From contig JAJYDW010000002.1 in assembly GCA_021790385.1 (NCBI GenBank), forward strand, positions 71,551 through 135,550: a stretch of 64,000 nucleotides of DNA, given 5' to 3'. Source of the stretch: Planctomycetota bacterium. GTDB lineage: Bacteria; Planctomycetota; Phycisphaerae; WQYP01. The notes beneath the pieces were generated by a model. The model saw only the letters and a program-made list of their open reading frames with translations, was not told where the DNA came from and did not search any database. This document shows, in pieces, positions 53,139 through 62,206 of this stretch (positions are counted from its first letter, which is position 1; each line of letters starts with the position of its first letter). The translations under genes and the position numbers were made by a program.

Positions 53139-54665
53139 CTATCGGGCCAGTTTTTCCAGGATCGCAGTGGTCGAGTGACCGGCTAAAAACGGTGCCAGAA
53201 CCACAACTCCGCCACGGGACTCCACCAAGTCCCGGCCAACCACTTCCTTGTCGGCATAATCCTCCCCCTTCACCAATACATCCGGGGCCACGGTCCGCAC
53301 GAGTTCCAAGGGGGTATCGCTGCCAAAATCCACCACAAAATCCACGCACGCCAGCGCTGCCAACACAGTCATGCGGTCCATCATGGGATTCACGGGCCGG
53401 TCTTTCCCTTTGAGCCGTCGGACCGAAGCATCGGAATTCACCCCCACCACCAGCACATCACCGTGACTGCGGGCAAATTGCAGGTATCGTACGTGACCGG
53501 CATGGAGAATATCAAATACTCCATTGGTAAAAACAATGCGTTTGCCCGCTGCCCGCAACATACCCAGTTCGACGCTTAATGCGGCGAGACTACACACTTT
53601 TTCTTCGGTTGCTTCGGCCGGCAATAATTCCGCCATCACCTCCTTGCGCCGCAACGGCACACAACCAAAGCGCTCTACTTCCAATCCCCCCGCTACGTTG
53701 CCCAGATCCACCGCCTGACTCCACGTGGCACCGGCACTGATGGCCATCGCCAGCATAGCCAGCACCATGTCTCCGGCACCAGTAACATCGTAAACGGTAC
53801 GCGGCCTGGTAGGATGCAGTGTACCGCTTTCCGGTCCATCCAGCAGATACATCCCGTGTTTATCCAGGGTGATCACACACGCATCCAGCTCCAGACGGGC
53901 ATAAAGTTCCCGTGCCAGCTCGGCCGCACCCAAGGGTAAAGCCTCCATGCGCCGGCCCGTGGCCAGCTCGGCTTCCGTCCGATTCGGAGTAATGACCGAC
54001 GCCCGTCGATATCGGCTGTAATCCGCCACGGCCGCCGGATCCACCAATATCGGCACACCCAGATCGCGGGCCATATCGATGGCAGCCGGGCACAGAGACT
54101 GGCTCAGAAGGCCCTTATTATAATCTTCAATACACAGGGCCGCGGAACCCGCCAGACATTGACGCAAATGCTCCCGCAGAATTTTTTCATGCTCCGCACC
54201 GATCGGGGAAAGAGCTTCACGGTCCAACCGCAGCATCTGTTGCGGATGGCGATGCTGCGCCAACCCGACCAGCCTGGTCTTGGTGCAGGTTGGCCGGTCT
54301 GCAATGGCCAGCAGGTGTGACACCTCCACACCGGCATCGCGGAGATTGGCACGCAGCAGTTGCCCCTGGTCATCCTGCCCGCACACGCCGATCAAGTCCA
54401 CCTTGGCCCCTAAGGCAGCCAGAAATACGGCCACATTGCCGGCCCCTCCGCAGCGATGCTGCCGGTAACGCTCCTGCACCACCGCTACCGGAGCCTCCGG
54501 CGAAAGTCGCTCCGCATCGCCGTAAATATATTCATCCAACATCAAGTCGCCTAAAACAACGATACGTGGCTCGCCGAAGCGCTCCACAATACCCGCAAGT
54601 TCAGAGCTTAAATGTTGCATAAACTGTTCACATCTTCGTCTTGAGACCGCACCATTATTCGCCAT
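53139..54665 (-). CDS. hldE: Bifunctional heptose 7-phosphate kinase / heptose 1-phosphate adenylyltransferase HldE
   Basis: HldE performs two steps in making ADP-heptose for the LPS inner core. Residues 30-345 form a PfkB-type kinase with VLGDLMLDEYIYGD, GGAGNVAVFLAALG, ITPNRTEAE, and TGAGDMVLAMLA. Residues 370-508 form a nucleotidyltransferase with TNGVFDILHAGHVRYL and VKGEDYADKEVVGRD. At 508 residues it is slightly longer than the family norm, mostly at the N-terminus. The start at 54665 is five bases after the lpxK stop and lacks a clear ribosome-binding site; an ATG at 54620 is possible. The intermediate phosphatase, GmhB, is the next gene. Confidence 0.95.
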   Translation of the reverse strand: MANNGAVSRRRCEQFMQHLSSELAGIVERFGEPRIVVLGDLMLDEYIYGDAERLSPEAPVAVVQERYRQHRCGGAGNVAVFLAALGAKVDLIGVCGQDDQGQLLRANLRDAGVEVSHLLAIADRPTCTKTRLVGLAQHRHPQQMLRLDREALSPIGAEHEKILREHLRQCLAGSAALCIEDYNKGLLSQSLCPAAIDMARDLGVPILVDPAAVADYSRYRRASVITPNRTEAELATGRRMEALPLGAAELARELYARLELDACVITLDKHGMYLLDGPESGTLHPTRPRTVYDVTGAGDMVLAMLAMAISAGATWSQAVDLGNVAGGLEVERFGCVPLRRKEVMAELLPAEATEEKVCSLAALSVELGMLRAAGKRIVFTNGVFDILHAGHVRYLQFARSHGDVLVVGVNSDASVRRLKGKDRPVNPMMDRMTVLAALACVDFVVDFGSDTPLELVRTVAPDVLVKGEDYADKEVVGRDLVESRGGVVVLAPFLAGHSTTAILEKLAR

Positions 54666-54670
54666 CTATT

Positions 54671-55714
54671 TTATCGTCCGGCTAGGGCCGCGGCCAGCAC
54701 CCCATGCCACAGCGAAGACTGCACACCTTCAATCCGGCTTTCAATCCGCACATGCCAGACCGGCACCGGCGATTTGAAATCTTTTATTTTCACCCAATCT
54801 TTGACCGTCGTCACCCAGGCATCCAGCGAACGGGCGGCGGTTATTTCACGCATCTGCTCAAAATCCAGGTCTATCTGATAATGGTGGTGATCGTCAAACC
54901 AGCAACCGCTCGATGGAATCAGTCCGGTCGATCGTACCGTGTTTAAAAAACCTTCCGGATTCCCCACTCCGGCAAATACCAAAACATGCCGGCCGTCGGC
55001 CGCCACCGGCCGCCCCGCCGCATCAAACACCCCGATCACCCGCGTGCGCTGTTCAAAAATATTCCGCGGCTTGACCCATTGGGCCAGCAGACCCGCCGCC
55101 AGCTCCACCAATTCGGGTGTTACCTGCTCACAGCGGGTCAACATAATGTGGGTGGCCCGGGTCAGGCCTCGCGGATATTCCCGCCAACTGCCGCGTGGAA
55201 TGATGCCTGGAATGCCCATGGGGTTGGTGGCATCCACCAGTACTATATTCACATCCCGATAAAGCCGGCGGTGTTGAAAGCCGTCATCCAGTACCAGAAC
55301 ATCCGCTCCGAATTTGCCGATGGCTTCCTGTCCACCGGCGACCCGATCGGCGTTCACCACCACCGGCACACCGGGGCATTCCTGCTGAATCACCTGCACT
55401 TCATCCGCCACCATTCCTCCGGCAGCACCATAACCGCGCGTCAAGACCGCGGGCTTGCGGCCCATGGCCACCAGATCGCGCACAATCATGATAACGGTCG
55501 GCGTTTTACCTGTGCCGCCCGTAGTCATATTGCCCACCGATATCACGGGCACTGGCAGACGCACCACCTGGATGCGCCCGACATCGTAGGCCCAGTTGCG
55601 AACACGTATGGCCAAGCCGTACGGCCACGATAATAGGGTCAAGACCGCCCGCGCCACCACGGGGATCAAACCCGCCGTTTCACCCGTCATTGTGCGTTTA
55701 TACCATTGTTCCAT
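54671..55714 (-). CDS. lpxK: Tetraacyldisaccharide 4'-kinase LpxK
   Basis: LpxK phosphorylates the 4' position of the lipid A disaccharide at the inner membrane. The 347-residue protein has an N-terminal hydrophobic helix (VLTLLSWPYGLAI), the Walker A variant SVGNMTTGGTGKTP, TRGYG, and the LDDGFQHR motif typical of the family. A C-terminal domain with VFAGVGNPEGF follows. With hldE and gmhB downstream it indicates that the organism makes lipid A and a heptose-containing core. The ATG at 55714 is the first in frame; an ATG at 55690 is an alternative. Confidence 0.95.
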   Translation of the reverse strand: MEQWYKRTMTGETAGLIPVVARAVLTLLSWPYGLAIRVRNWAYDVGRIQVVRLPVPVISVGNMTTGGTGKTPTVIMIVRDLVAMGRKPAVLTRGYGAAGGMVADEVQVIQQECPGVPVVVNADRVAGGQEAIGKFGADVLVLDDGFQHRRLYRDVNIVLVDATNPMGIPGIIPRGSWREYPRGLTRATHIMLTRCEQVTPELVELAAGLLAQWVKPRNIFEQRTRVIGVFDAAGRPVAADGRHVLVFAGVGNPEGFLNTVRSTGLIPSSGCWFDDHHHYQIDLDFEQMREITAARSLDAWVTTVKDWVKIKDFKSPVPVWHVRIESRIEGVQSSLWHGVLAAALAGR

Positions 55715-55769
55715 GCGGGATCAAGCTCATTTCATCCGGGCCGGTCTCGCCGCACCGGCGCAACTGGCT

Positions 55770-58769
55770 TCACACCACCAGGCTGACCATGCGACCTTTC
55801 ACATATATCTTTTTCTTTAAATTCCGACCCGCCAGCTTTTCCTGAATTTCCGTATCGGCTAGCACGCTTTGCAACACGTGTTCTTCCGCAGCGTCGGCCG
55901 GCACGCTCACGCGCCCGGAAAGTTTACCGTTGATCTGCACCGGTATGTCACACCGGGCTTCCACACACAGGGCCTCATCATACACCGGCCAGGGAATGCG
56001 GCTCACCGACCCCAGTGCTGCGGCACCGCTGATCTGCTGATATATTTCCTCGGCGATATGCGGTGCATACGGTTCGAGCAGCCGCACCAGCGTCAGCACG
56101 GCTGCACACGGTATTACCTCCAGCCGCGTCAGCAGGTTGTTAAATTCCATCATGGCACTGATCGCCGTGTTGAATGAAAGCCGTTCTATATCCTGCGTTA
56201 CCTTGCGGATAAGCCGGTGCATGGGACGCAACAGCTCATCCGCAGCCGCCTGCGATTTGCGCTGCTGGTCCGCCGTAAGCCCGCCACCATCCAGCGCCCG
56301 CCAACTGGATCCATCTTGGACCACAACGCGCTGCCGATGGTCCTCTTCCGTTCCGAATACATTGCGCCACAACCGGTGCAGAAAGCGATACACCCCTTCC
56401 ACACCCGCAGTGCTCCAGGGCTTGACCTGCTCCAGCGGCCCCATGAACATTTCAAAAAGCCGCAGGGAATCCGCGCCATACTTGGCGATGGCATCATCCG
56501 GGTTAATCACATTACCGCGGGATTTGCTCATTTTATACGAACGGGCATCTACCTCTATGTCGGGGCGGCTTTTAAGTACGTATTGGTTGCCGCGTTTTTC
56601 GATATCACCGGCAGCCTGTCCCCGCCCCACCAGGGGTTCGCCGGTACGTCTGTGGCGCGAGATAATTTCCGGTCGACCGTCAGAACCGGCACGGGTGGAA
56701 AGGTCCGGGTCCACTTCGCCCCACGAGACCCATTCACCCGCAGCCGTGGAATATGCGGTGTATTCCGCCTCCCCCAGAATCAAGCCCTGATTGACCAATT
56801 TTCTAAACGGTTCCTGCGAACTTACGTATCCACGGTCAAAAAGCACCTTGTGCCAGAATCGTGAATACAAAAGATGCAAAACAGCATGTTCCACCCCGCC
56901 GATGTAGAGGTCCACACCCGGGGGCTGCTCCATCCAATAGCGTTCTGTATCCCGTTGGCAAAACACCTGGTCGTTTCGCGGGTCTAAGTACCGCAGGTAA
57001 TACCAGCACGAACCCGCCCATTGCGGCATGGTGTTAAGCTCGCGCCGCGCTGGCACGCTGCCCGGTGTGCCCGGCGGCACCACCCGGGCCACGGCTGTCG
57101 CCGGCGAACCTTCCAGCAGCACCCGGACATTGGCCCAGTCCCCGGCCTTGGATAGCGGCGGAGCCATAGTCCCAGTCGGTTTAAAATCCGCCAAATCGGG
57201 CAGACGCAACGGCAGCTCTTCCGGGGCCAGCGGTGCCGTGGTACCATCTTCCAGGTGTACCAATGGAAACGGCTCTCCCCAGTATCGTTGCCGCGAGAAC
57301 AGCCAGTCTCTTATCTTGTAATGGGTACGGCCCAAGCCCATCTGGCGATTCTCAAGCTGCCCAATCATCGCCGGTTTAGCCTGCTCGGTTGCCATACCGT
57401 CAATCCATGGGGAATTCACCGCATAGCCTGCTTCTTCCAGCGGCAGTTCGCCCGCCTCCAACAGATCTTTTCGGGCGCTGACCACCCGCTTGATCGACAA
57501 TCCAAACTGCCGGGCAAAGTCAAAGTCGCGACGGTCATGCGCGGGCACCGCCATAATCGCCCCGGTGCCGTAACCCATCATCACATAATCGGAAACAAAT
57601 ATGGGCACTCGCTGCTGGTTGACCGGGTTGACAGCGTACGTACCTGTGAATACACCGGTCTTGGATACATCTTCCTGCCGTTGGCGTTCCGAGCGCCCGG
57701 CCACCCATTTTTGGTAGGCCATCACCGACGACGCGGGGATCTCCTCACTGCCTGCGAACTTCCATGCGGCTGGTGTGGACTCCGGCCAGGCCGCCGGAAC
57801 GATGCAGTCTTTCTGCCCTATATGCACCATGGGATGTTCTGGTGCCAGCACCATATAGCTCACGCCATACAGGGTATCGGGGCGAGTGGTAAACACGTCC
57901 AGAATTTCCGGCCGGTCGGCGACCTGAAAATGCACCAGCGCCCCTTCTGACCGACCAATCCAATTACGCTGCATCATTTTCAGGGATTCGGACCATTCCA
58001 GGGAATCAAGTCCCTCAAGCAGCCGCTTGGCATAGGCAGTGATGCGCAGCATCCATTGCCGCATTGGCCGACGCTCCACCGGATAGCCACCCACTTCGCT
58101 CTTGCCGTCTATCACTTCTTCATTGGCCAGCACTGTCCCCAAACCGGGGCACCAATTTACCGCCACGTCCGCCTGATAGGCCAGCCTGAACCCCGCCAGT
58201 ACTTCCCTTTGACGCCGACCATCCAGTTCGCACCATGCCTGCTTGCATCCCGGAACAGCCCGTCGGCCGGAGGCAAATTCCGCCTCCAATTCGGATATGG
58301 GCCGGCCCTGGCTGCGTGATTCATCAAACCAGGTGTCATACAGTTTAAGAAATATCCACTGCGTCCAGCGGTAGTATTCAGGATCCGTGGTGTTGATTTC
58401 GCGATCCCAATCGTAGGAAAAACCCAGCGATTGCAGTTGGCCCCGAAACCGGCTGACGTTTTTCCGGGTGGTAGCGGCTGGGTGCGTGTCGGTTTTAATC
58501 GCATATTGCTCGGCCGGCAGGCCGAAAGCATCCCACCCCATGGGGTGCATGACCGAAAAACCGCGGGCGCGTTTGTAGCGGGCCACTATATCACTGGCCG
58601 TATAGCCTTCCGGATGGCCTACATGCAGCCCTTCACCGGAAGGATATGGAAACATATCCAGCACGTAGAATTTGGGCTTGGCGGTGTCCACGTGCGAGGC
58701 GAACACTTTGTTTTGCAGCCAGATTTGTTGCCATTTTTCTTCAATGCTTCGAGGGTTATATTGCGGCAT
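55770..58769 (-). CDS. leuS: Leucyl-tRNA synthetase
   Basis: LeuS charges tRNA-Leu with leucine. The 999-residue protein has the class I HIGH equivalent in PSGEGLHVGHPEGYT, the CP1 editing domain with VFTTRPDTLYGVSYM, and the KMSKS motif in SYKMSKSRGNVINPDD (about residue 745). Anticodon-binding and C-terminal domains follow. It is about 120 residues longer than E. coli LeuS. The extra length lies near residues 155-215 and in a basic insertion just before KMSKS (about 680-740), a pattern I associate with Planctomycetes and Bacteroidetes but have not verified. It begins 25 bases after trpE. Confidence 0.96.
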   Translation of the reverse strand: MPQYNPRSIEEKWQQIWLQNKVFASHVDTAKPKFYVLDMFPYPSGEGLHVGHPEGYTASDIVARYKRARGFSVMHPMGWDAFGLPAEQYAIKTDTHPAATTRKNVSRFRGQLQSLGFSYDWDREINTTDPEYYRWTQWIFLKLYDTWFDESRSQGRPISELEAEFASGRRAVPGCKQAWCELDGRRQREVLAGFRLAYQADVAVNWCPGLGTVLANEEVIDGKSEVGGYPVERRPMRQWMLRITAYAKRLLEGLDSLEWSESLKMMQRNWIGRSEGALVHFQVADRPEILDVFTTRPDTLYGVSYMVLAPEHPMVHIGQKDCIVPAAWPESTPAAWKFAGSEEIPASSVMAYQKWVAGRSERQRQEDVSKTGVFTGTYAVNPVNQQRVPIFVSDYVMMGYGTGAIMAVPAHDRRDFDFARQFGLSIKRVVSARKDLLEAGELPLEEAGYAVNSPWIDGMATEQAKPAMIGQLENRQMGLGRTHYKIRDWLFSRQRYWGEPFPLVHLEDGTTAPLAPEELPLRLPDLADFKPTGTMAPPLSKAGDWANVRVLLEGSPATAVARVVPPGTPGSVPARRELNTMPQWAGSCWYYLRYLDPRNDQVFCQRDTERYWMEQPPGVDLYIGGVEHAVLHLLYSRFWHKVLFDRGYVSSQEPFRKLVNQGLILGEAEYTAYSTAAGEWVSWGEVDPDLSTRAGSDGRPEIISRHRRTGEPLVGRGQAAGDIEKRGNQYVLKSRPDIEVDARSYKMSKSRGNVINPDDAIAKYGADSLRLFEMFMGPLEQVKPWSTAGVEGVYRFLHRLWRNVFGTEEDHRQRVVVQDGSSWRALDGGGLTADQQRKSQAAADELLRPMHRLIRKVTQDIERLSFNTAISAMMEFNNLLTRLEVIPCAAVLTLVRLLEPYAPHIAEEIYQQISGAAALGSVSRIPWPVYDEALCVEARCDIPVQINGKLSGRVSVPADAAEEHVLQSVLADTEIQEKLAGRNLKKKIYVKGRMVSLVV

Positions 58770-58794
58770 GGTGATTGAATCCTTTATTTTATGG

Positions 58795-60360
58795 TCAGGA
58801 AAGGCCCAGCTCGGCCAGCCCTACCGCCTTGAGCAGGCCCGCGGCTTTGTTGAGCGTTTCTTGATATTCGTTGGCGGGTACAGAATCAGCCACCAGGCCA
58901 CACCCGCTCTGGATAAACACGGTGGTGATCCGGTCGGCCTGGTCTTGATTCGGCGTATCGCTTTTCGGCGGCAGCACCACCATCGTCCGCAGTGCAATGC
59001 AGGTATCCATATTCCCCGAATAATCCATATAGCCTACCGCCCCACCATAAGGGCCGCGACGGCTGGGTTCCAACTGGTCAATGATCTGCATGGCCCGAAT
59101 TTTTGGAGCGCCGCTGACAGTGCCCACCGGCAAGGTGGCACGCAATGCATCGAAACAGGTTTTTCCTGCCGCCAGTTCGCCATTTACGTTGCTGGTAATG
59201 TGCATGACATGACTGTAACGCTCTACGCTCATCACGTCGTCGGTTTTCACGCTTCCGGGTACTGCCACCCTGCCCACATCGTTGCGCCCCAGGTCCACCA
59301 GCATGATGTGTTCCGCACGTTCTTTAGGATCAGCCAGTAATTCTTTTTCCAATGCCGCATCTTCCTCCGCAGTTTGCCCGCGCCGACGTGTGCCCGCCAG
59401 CGGCCGGCTGGTGATCACTCCATTTTGCACCCGACACATTATTTCCGGCGACGACCCCACCAGCGTACATTCCGGTGCCGTCAGATAAAACATGAACGGT
59501 GATGGATTAACCACCCGCAGCGCCCGGTAGATATCAAACGAATGGGCCGGCGTTTTTACCGTGAAACATTGCGAGAGCACCACCTGAAAGATATCCCCCG
59601 CCTTAATAAACTCCTTGGCCGCTTCCACCGCCGTTTCAAAACCAGCCTGGGTAAAATTGCTCTCGGCTTTTGGCCGATGCCCCTGCTTCAAATTGATCAC
59701 TTCCAACTCACCGTGTACAGGCTCTCGAAGGGCCTCCACCATGGCATTGATACGCGCGGCGGCATCCTGATAAAGTTGATCATGTGGCCGGCCGTCAATA
59801 TGGGCATCCGCCACCACCAATATGGTTTTTTGAACATGATCAAAAATCACCAGATCGTCATACAAGCCGAAGATAACATCCGGCAGATGCCGCAAGTCCG
59901 GAGGAGGCGATGCCAATTTTTCCGGCTCCAGGTACCGCACCGTGTCATATCCCGCATAGCCCACCGCCCCACCTGAAAATGCCGGCAATTCCGGCAGTCG
60001 CACCGCGGTTATACCGGACACAAGGGCCTGTAATTCATGCAGTGGATCTGCGGAGGTAAAGGTCTTATCCTTCTGTTCCCGCGACTTGGGAAACGACAAC
60101 GTAACCCGGTGACCGAAGGCCTTAATCACCGTCCGAGGACCAGCACCCAGAAACGAATACCGTGCGATACGCTCACCCCCTACCACCGATTCGAGCAGAA
60201 AGGAATAGGGAGATCGCTTGGCAAGACGTTCGTAAGCAGTCACCGGTGTGAGATGATCGCCCAGGAGAGTTACAAACACCGGAACAGCAACCCCCGGCTT
60301 GGCCAAGGCGCAAAATTGCTCAAAGGAAAGTGTTGGGGTTATGCTATTTTTCGTCGGCAA
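58795..60360 (-). CDS. trpE: Anthranilate synthase component I
   Basis: TrpE makes anthranilate from chorismate with the glutamine amidotransferase TrpG. The 521-residue protein has the tryptophan-sensing LLES motif near residue 55, PLAGTRRRG, DLGRNDVGRVA, the VNGELAAGKTCFDALRATLP segment, and TVSGAPKIRAMQIID. The catalytic region is complete. The start is TTG at 60360 with AGGAG six bases upstream. No trpG or other trp gene is adjacent; leuS follows after 25 bases, an unusual pairing. No leader peptide rich in Trp codons is seen upstream. PabB is the alternative, but the length and LLES motif favour TrpE. Confidence 0.92.
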   Translation of the reverse strand: MPTKNSITPTLSFEQFCALAKPGVAVPVFVTLLGDHLTPVTAYERLAKRSPYSFLLESVVGGERIARYSFLGAGPRTVIKAFGHRVTLSFPKSREQKDKTFTSADPLHELQALVSGITAVRLPELPAFSGGAVGYAGYDTVRYLEPEKLASPPPDLRHLPDVIFGLYDDLVIFDHVQKTILVVADAHIDGRPHDQLYQDAAARINAMVEALREPVHGELEVINLKQGHRPKAESNFTQAGFETAVEAAKEFIKAGDIFQVVLSQCFTVKTPAHSFDIYRALRVVNPSPFMFYLTAPECTLVGSSPEIMCRVQNGVITSRPLAGTRRRGQTAEEDAALEKELLADPKERAEHIMLVDLGRNDVGRVAVPGSVKTDDVMSVERYSHVMHITSNVNGELAAGKTCFDALRATLPVGTVSGAPKIRAMQIIDQLEPSRRGPYGGAVGYMDYSGNMDTCIALRTMVVLPPKSDTPNQDQADRITTVFIQSGCGLVADSVPANEYQETLNKAAGLLKAVGLAELGLS

Positions 60361-60856
60361 ACAACGCTCCTGTCGAAGTTCAACGGTTTAATTTTAACCG
60401 CCATCGTCCAAACGTTGTAGTCCGCGATTAACGTGAGTTCCCGCGGAAGCGGACCCGGCAGCCGGGCCACGGCGTTTGCCCGGTGTTTGCCGGGTATGGG
60501 GCCGCACAAAAATAAATTCATGTTTTACGGCGCAGGAGTTTTGGCCGCCGGCATGGCGTGAGCGACGCGCATACCCTGCCAATGGGTCTGTAAGAAGCGA
60601 CCAGCGACGCCCGCAGCCAAAAGAACCAGTCGGAAAGTGTGAAGTTATTTTTGCGCGGCTCCTAACCTCTCCTGCACCATGCCACCTCACCCACAACGCC
60701 GGTCACCCGGCATGAACCTGGCCGCCGATCTCTCAACTGCTGTCAATTAGCTTACTATTGCCACACTTTTCAATGTATACTTGCGTCTGTCGGACATTGA
60801 GGCTCCGGTGTTGTTCTCAGCGACTGTTCCGACATACCGCCGACACAGGAGTTGGT
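60361..60856. other. Divergent intergenic region between trpE and the sulfatase maturase, with a repeat
   Basis: About 496 bases contain no supported gene. The right part holds the full copy of a dispersed repeat (60526-60662). The left part is GC-rich with a small dyad CCCGG-CAG-CCGGG near 60465 and no Trp-rich leader. TATACT at 60776-60781 could be a -10 for the maturase, but no good -35 pairs with it. Confidence 0.45.
60526..60662 (+). repeat. Dispersed intergenic repeat, full copy
   Basis: The left part (60526-60583) aligns without gaps to 37850-37907 (48 of 58 identical). The right part (60610-60662) aligns to 32001-32052 (about 45 of 53 identical, one gap). The two halves are separated here by 26 bases. 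All three sites are intergenic. The copies have no protein-like coding pattern. Confidence 0.65.
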
Positions 60857-62206
60857 ATGACCACAGCGAATTCCACATCCGCTACCACGGCAAACGTATC
60901 CGCGTTTCACGTGATGAGTAAGCCGATCGGACCCATCTGCAATCTGGACTGTCATTACTGTTTTTATCTTGAAAAAGAAAAACTTTATAAACCCGGCGAA
61001 AGCTGGAAGATGTCCGACGCGGTGCTGGATACCTATGTTCGAGATTACATTCAGTCGCAAGACACTCCAGAAATTAACTTTGCCTGGCAGGGTGGCGAGC
61101 CTACGCTGTTGGGAGTTGAATTCTTTGAGAAGGTTGTGGATTTACAGACCCGGTACGCCAACGGGAAAATAATCCATAACGCCCTGCAAACCAATGGCAC
61201 CCTCCTGGATGACCGATGGTGTGCATTTCTCAAGCAGCATGCGTTTCTGGTCGGCATCAGTATTGACGGCCCGCGCGATCTGCACGATGCCTTCCGCGTT
61301 GACAAAAAACAGCAACCCACATTTGACTCTGTGTTCCGAGGCATCAAGCTGCTGCACACCCATAAGGTAGAGTTTAATACGCTCACCGTTGTGAATCGTA
61401 AAAACTCCCAGCGGCCGCTGGATGTTTATCGCTTTCTAAAAAGTATTGGATCCGGCTACATTCAGTTTATTCCGCTGGTCGAACGCACAGCCCCCCCACA
61501 ATCCTTCGCCCTGCCGATGCTGGATTTGGCCTCCCCACCGGTTCCAGGCGAAGCAATTCCGGACCTGCCGGTAACACCATGGAGCGTAGAGGCCCGTCAA
61601 TACGGACAATTTCTAGTCGAGATTTTTGAAGACTGGGTTCGTCATGATGTCGGTAAAATATTCGTACAGACTTTTGATGTCGCCTTAAGCAACTGGCTGG
61701 GGGCCGGACCCGGCCTATGCGTGTTTGCCGAGAAATGCGGGACCGCCATGGCGATTGAACACAATGGTGATGTTTATTCGTGCGATCATTACGTTTACCC
61801 GGATTACAAACTGGGTAACATTTTAAATGAATCCCTGGGAGCGATGGTAAATTCTGATTTTCAGAAGAAATTTGGATCAGACAAACTTGATACGCTGCCC
61901 GATTATTGTCGCCGCTGCGAAGTACGTTTTGCGTGTAATGGCGAATGTCCCAAGCACCGGTTTATCCGCACTCCCGATGGAGATCCAGGATTGAATTACC
62001 TGTGCCCCGCTTACAAGCGTTTCTTCAAGCACGTGGATCCATATATGAAACAGATGACTGCATTATTGCGACAACACCGCCCGGCCGCGGAAATTATGCG
62101 TATGCAGGCGGCTCAAAGCCGATCCGGCGTTTCACCGGATCGCAACGATCCATGCCTTTGCGGCAGCGGAAAAAAATTCAAAAAATGCTGTGGATCCAGG
62201 TTATGA
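60857..62206 (+). CDS. Anaerobic sulfatase-maturating enzyme (radical SAM/SPASM) with C-terminal SEC-C motif
   Basis: The enzyme converts the active-site Cys of sulfatases into formylglycine using SAM and Fe-S clusters, without oxygen. The 449-residue protein has the radical SAM motif CNLDCHYC (C28, C32, C35), NFAWQGGEPTLLG, and a SPASM-type cysteine set (CGTAMAIEHNGDVYSCDH, CRRCEVRFACNGECPKHR). A C-terminal SEC-C zinc motif, DPCLCGSGKKFKKCCG, follows. The ATG at 60857 has AGGAG five bases upstream; the frame from 60758 is too long. Its stop overlaps the start of a Cys-type sulfatase, its obvious client. The SEC-C tail may help binding to the nascent sulfatase or ribosome (inference). Confidence 0.94.
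   Translation: MTTANSTSATTANVSAFHVMSKPIGPICNLDCHYCFYLEKEKLYKPGESWKMSDAVLDTYVRDYIQSQDTPEINFAWQGGEPTLLGVEFFEKVVDLQTRYANGKIIHNALQTNGTLLDDRWCAFLKQHAFLVGISIDGPRDLHDAFRVDKKQQPTFDSVFRGIKLLHTHKVEFNTLTVVNRKNSQRPLDVYRFLKSIGSGYIQFIPLVERTAPPQSFALPMLDLASPPVPGEAIPDLPVTPWSVEARQYGQFLVEIFEDWVRHDVGKIFVQTFDVALSNWLGAGPGLCVFAEKCGTAMAIEHNGDVYSCDHYVYPDYKLGNILNESLGAMVNSDFQKKFGSDKLDTLPDYCRRCEVRFACNGECPKHRFIRTPDGDPGLNYLCPAYKRFFKHVDPYMKQMTALLRQHRPAAEIMRMQAAQSRSGVSPDRNDPCLCGSGKKFKKCCGSRL

Noticed and set aside
60339-60521. A leader-peptide attenuator for trpE
   Set aside because: The small minus-strand frame has only one Trp codon and no clear terminator/antiterminator hairpins with a T run before the gene.
61945-62202. 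A sulfatase start within the maturase gene giving an 86-residue extension
   Set aside because: The extension lies in the maturase coding frame's shadow and is not signal-peptide-like; the ATG at 62203 overlaps the maturase stop as expected.
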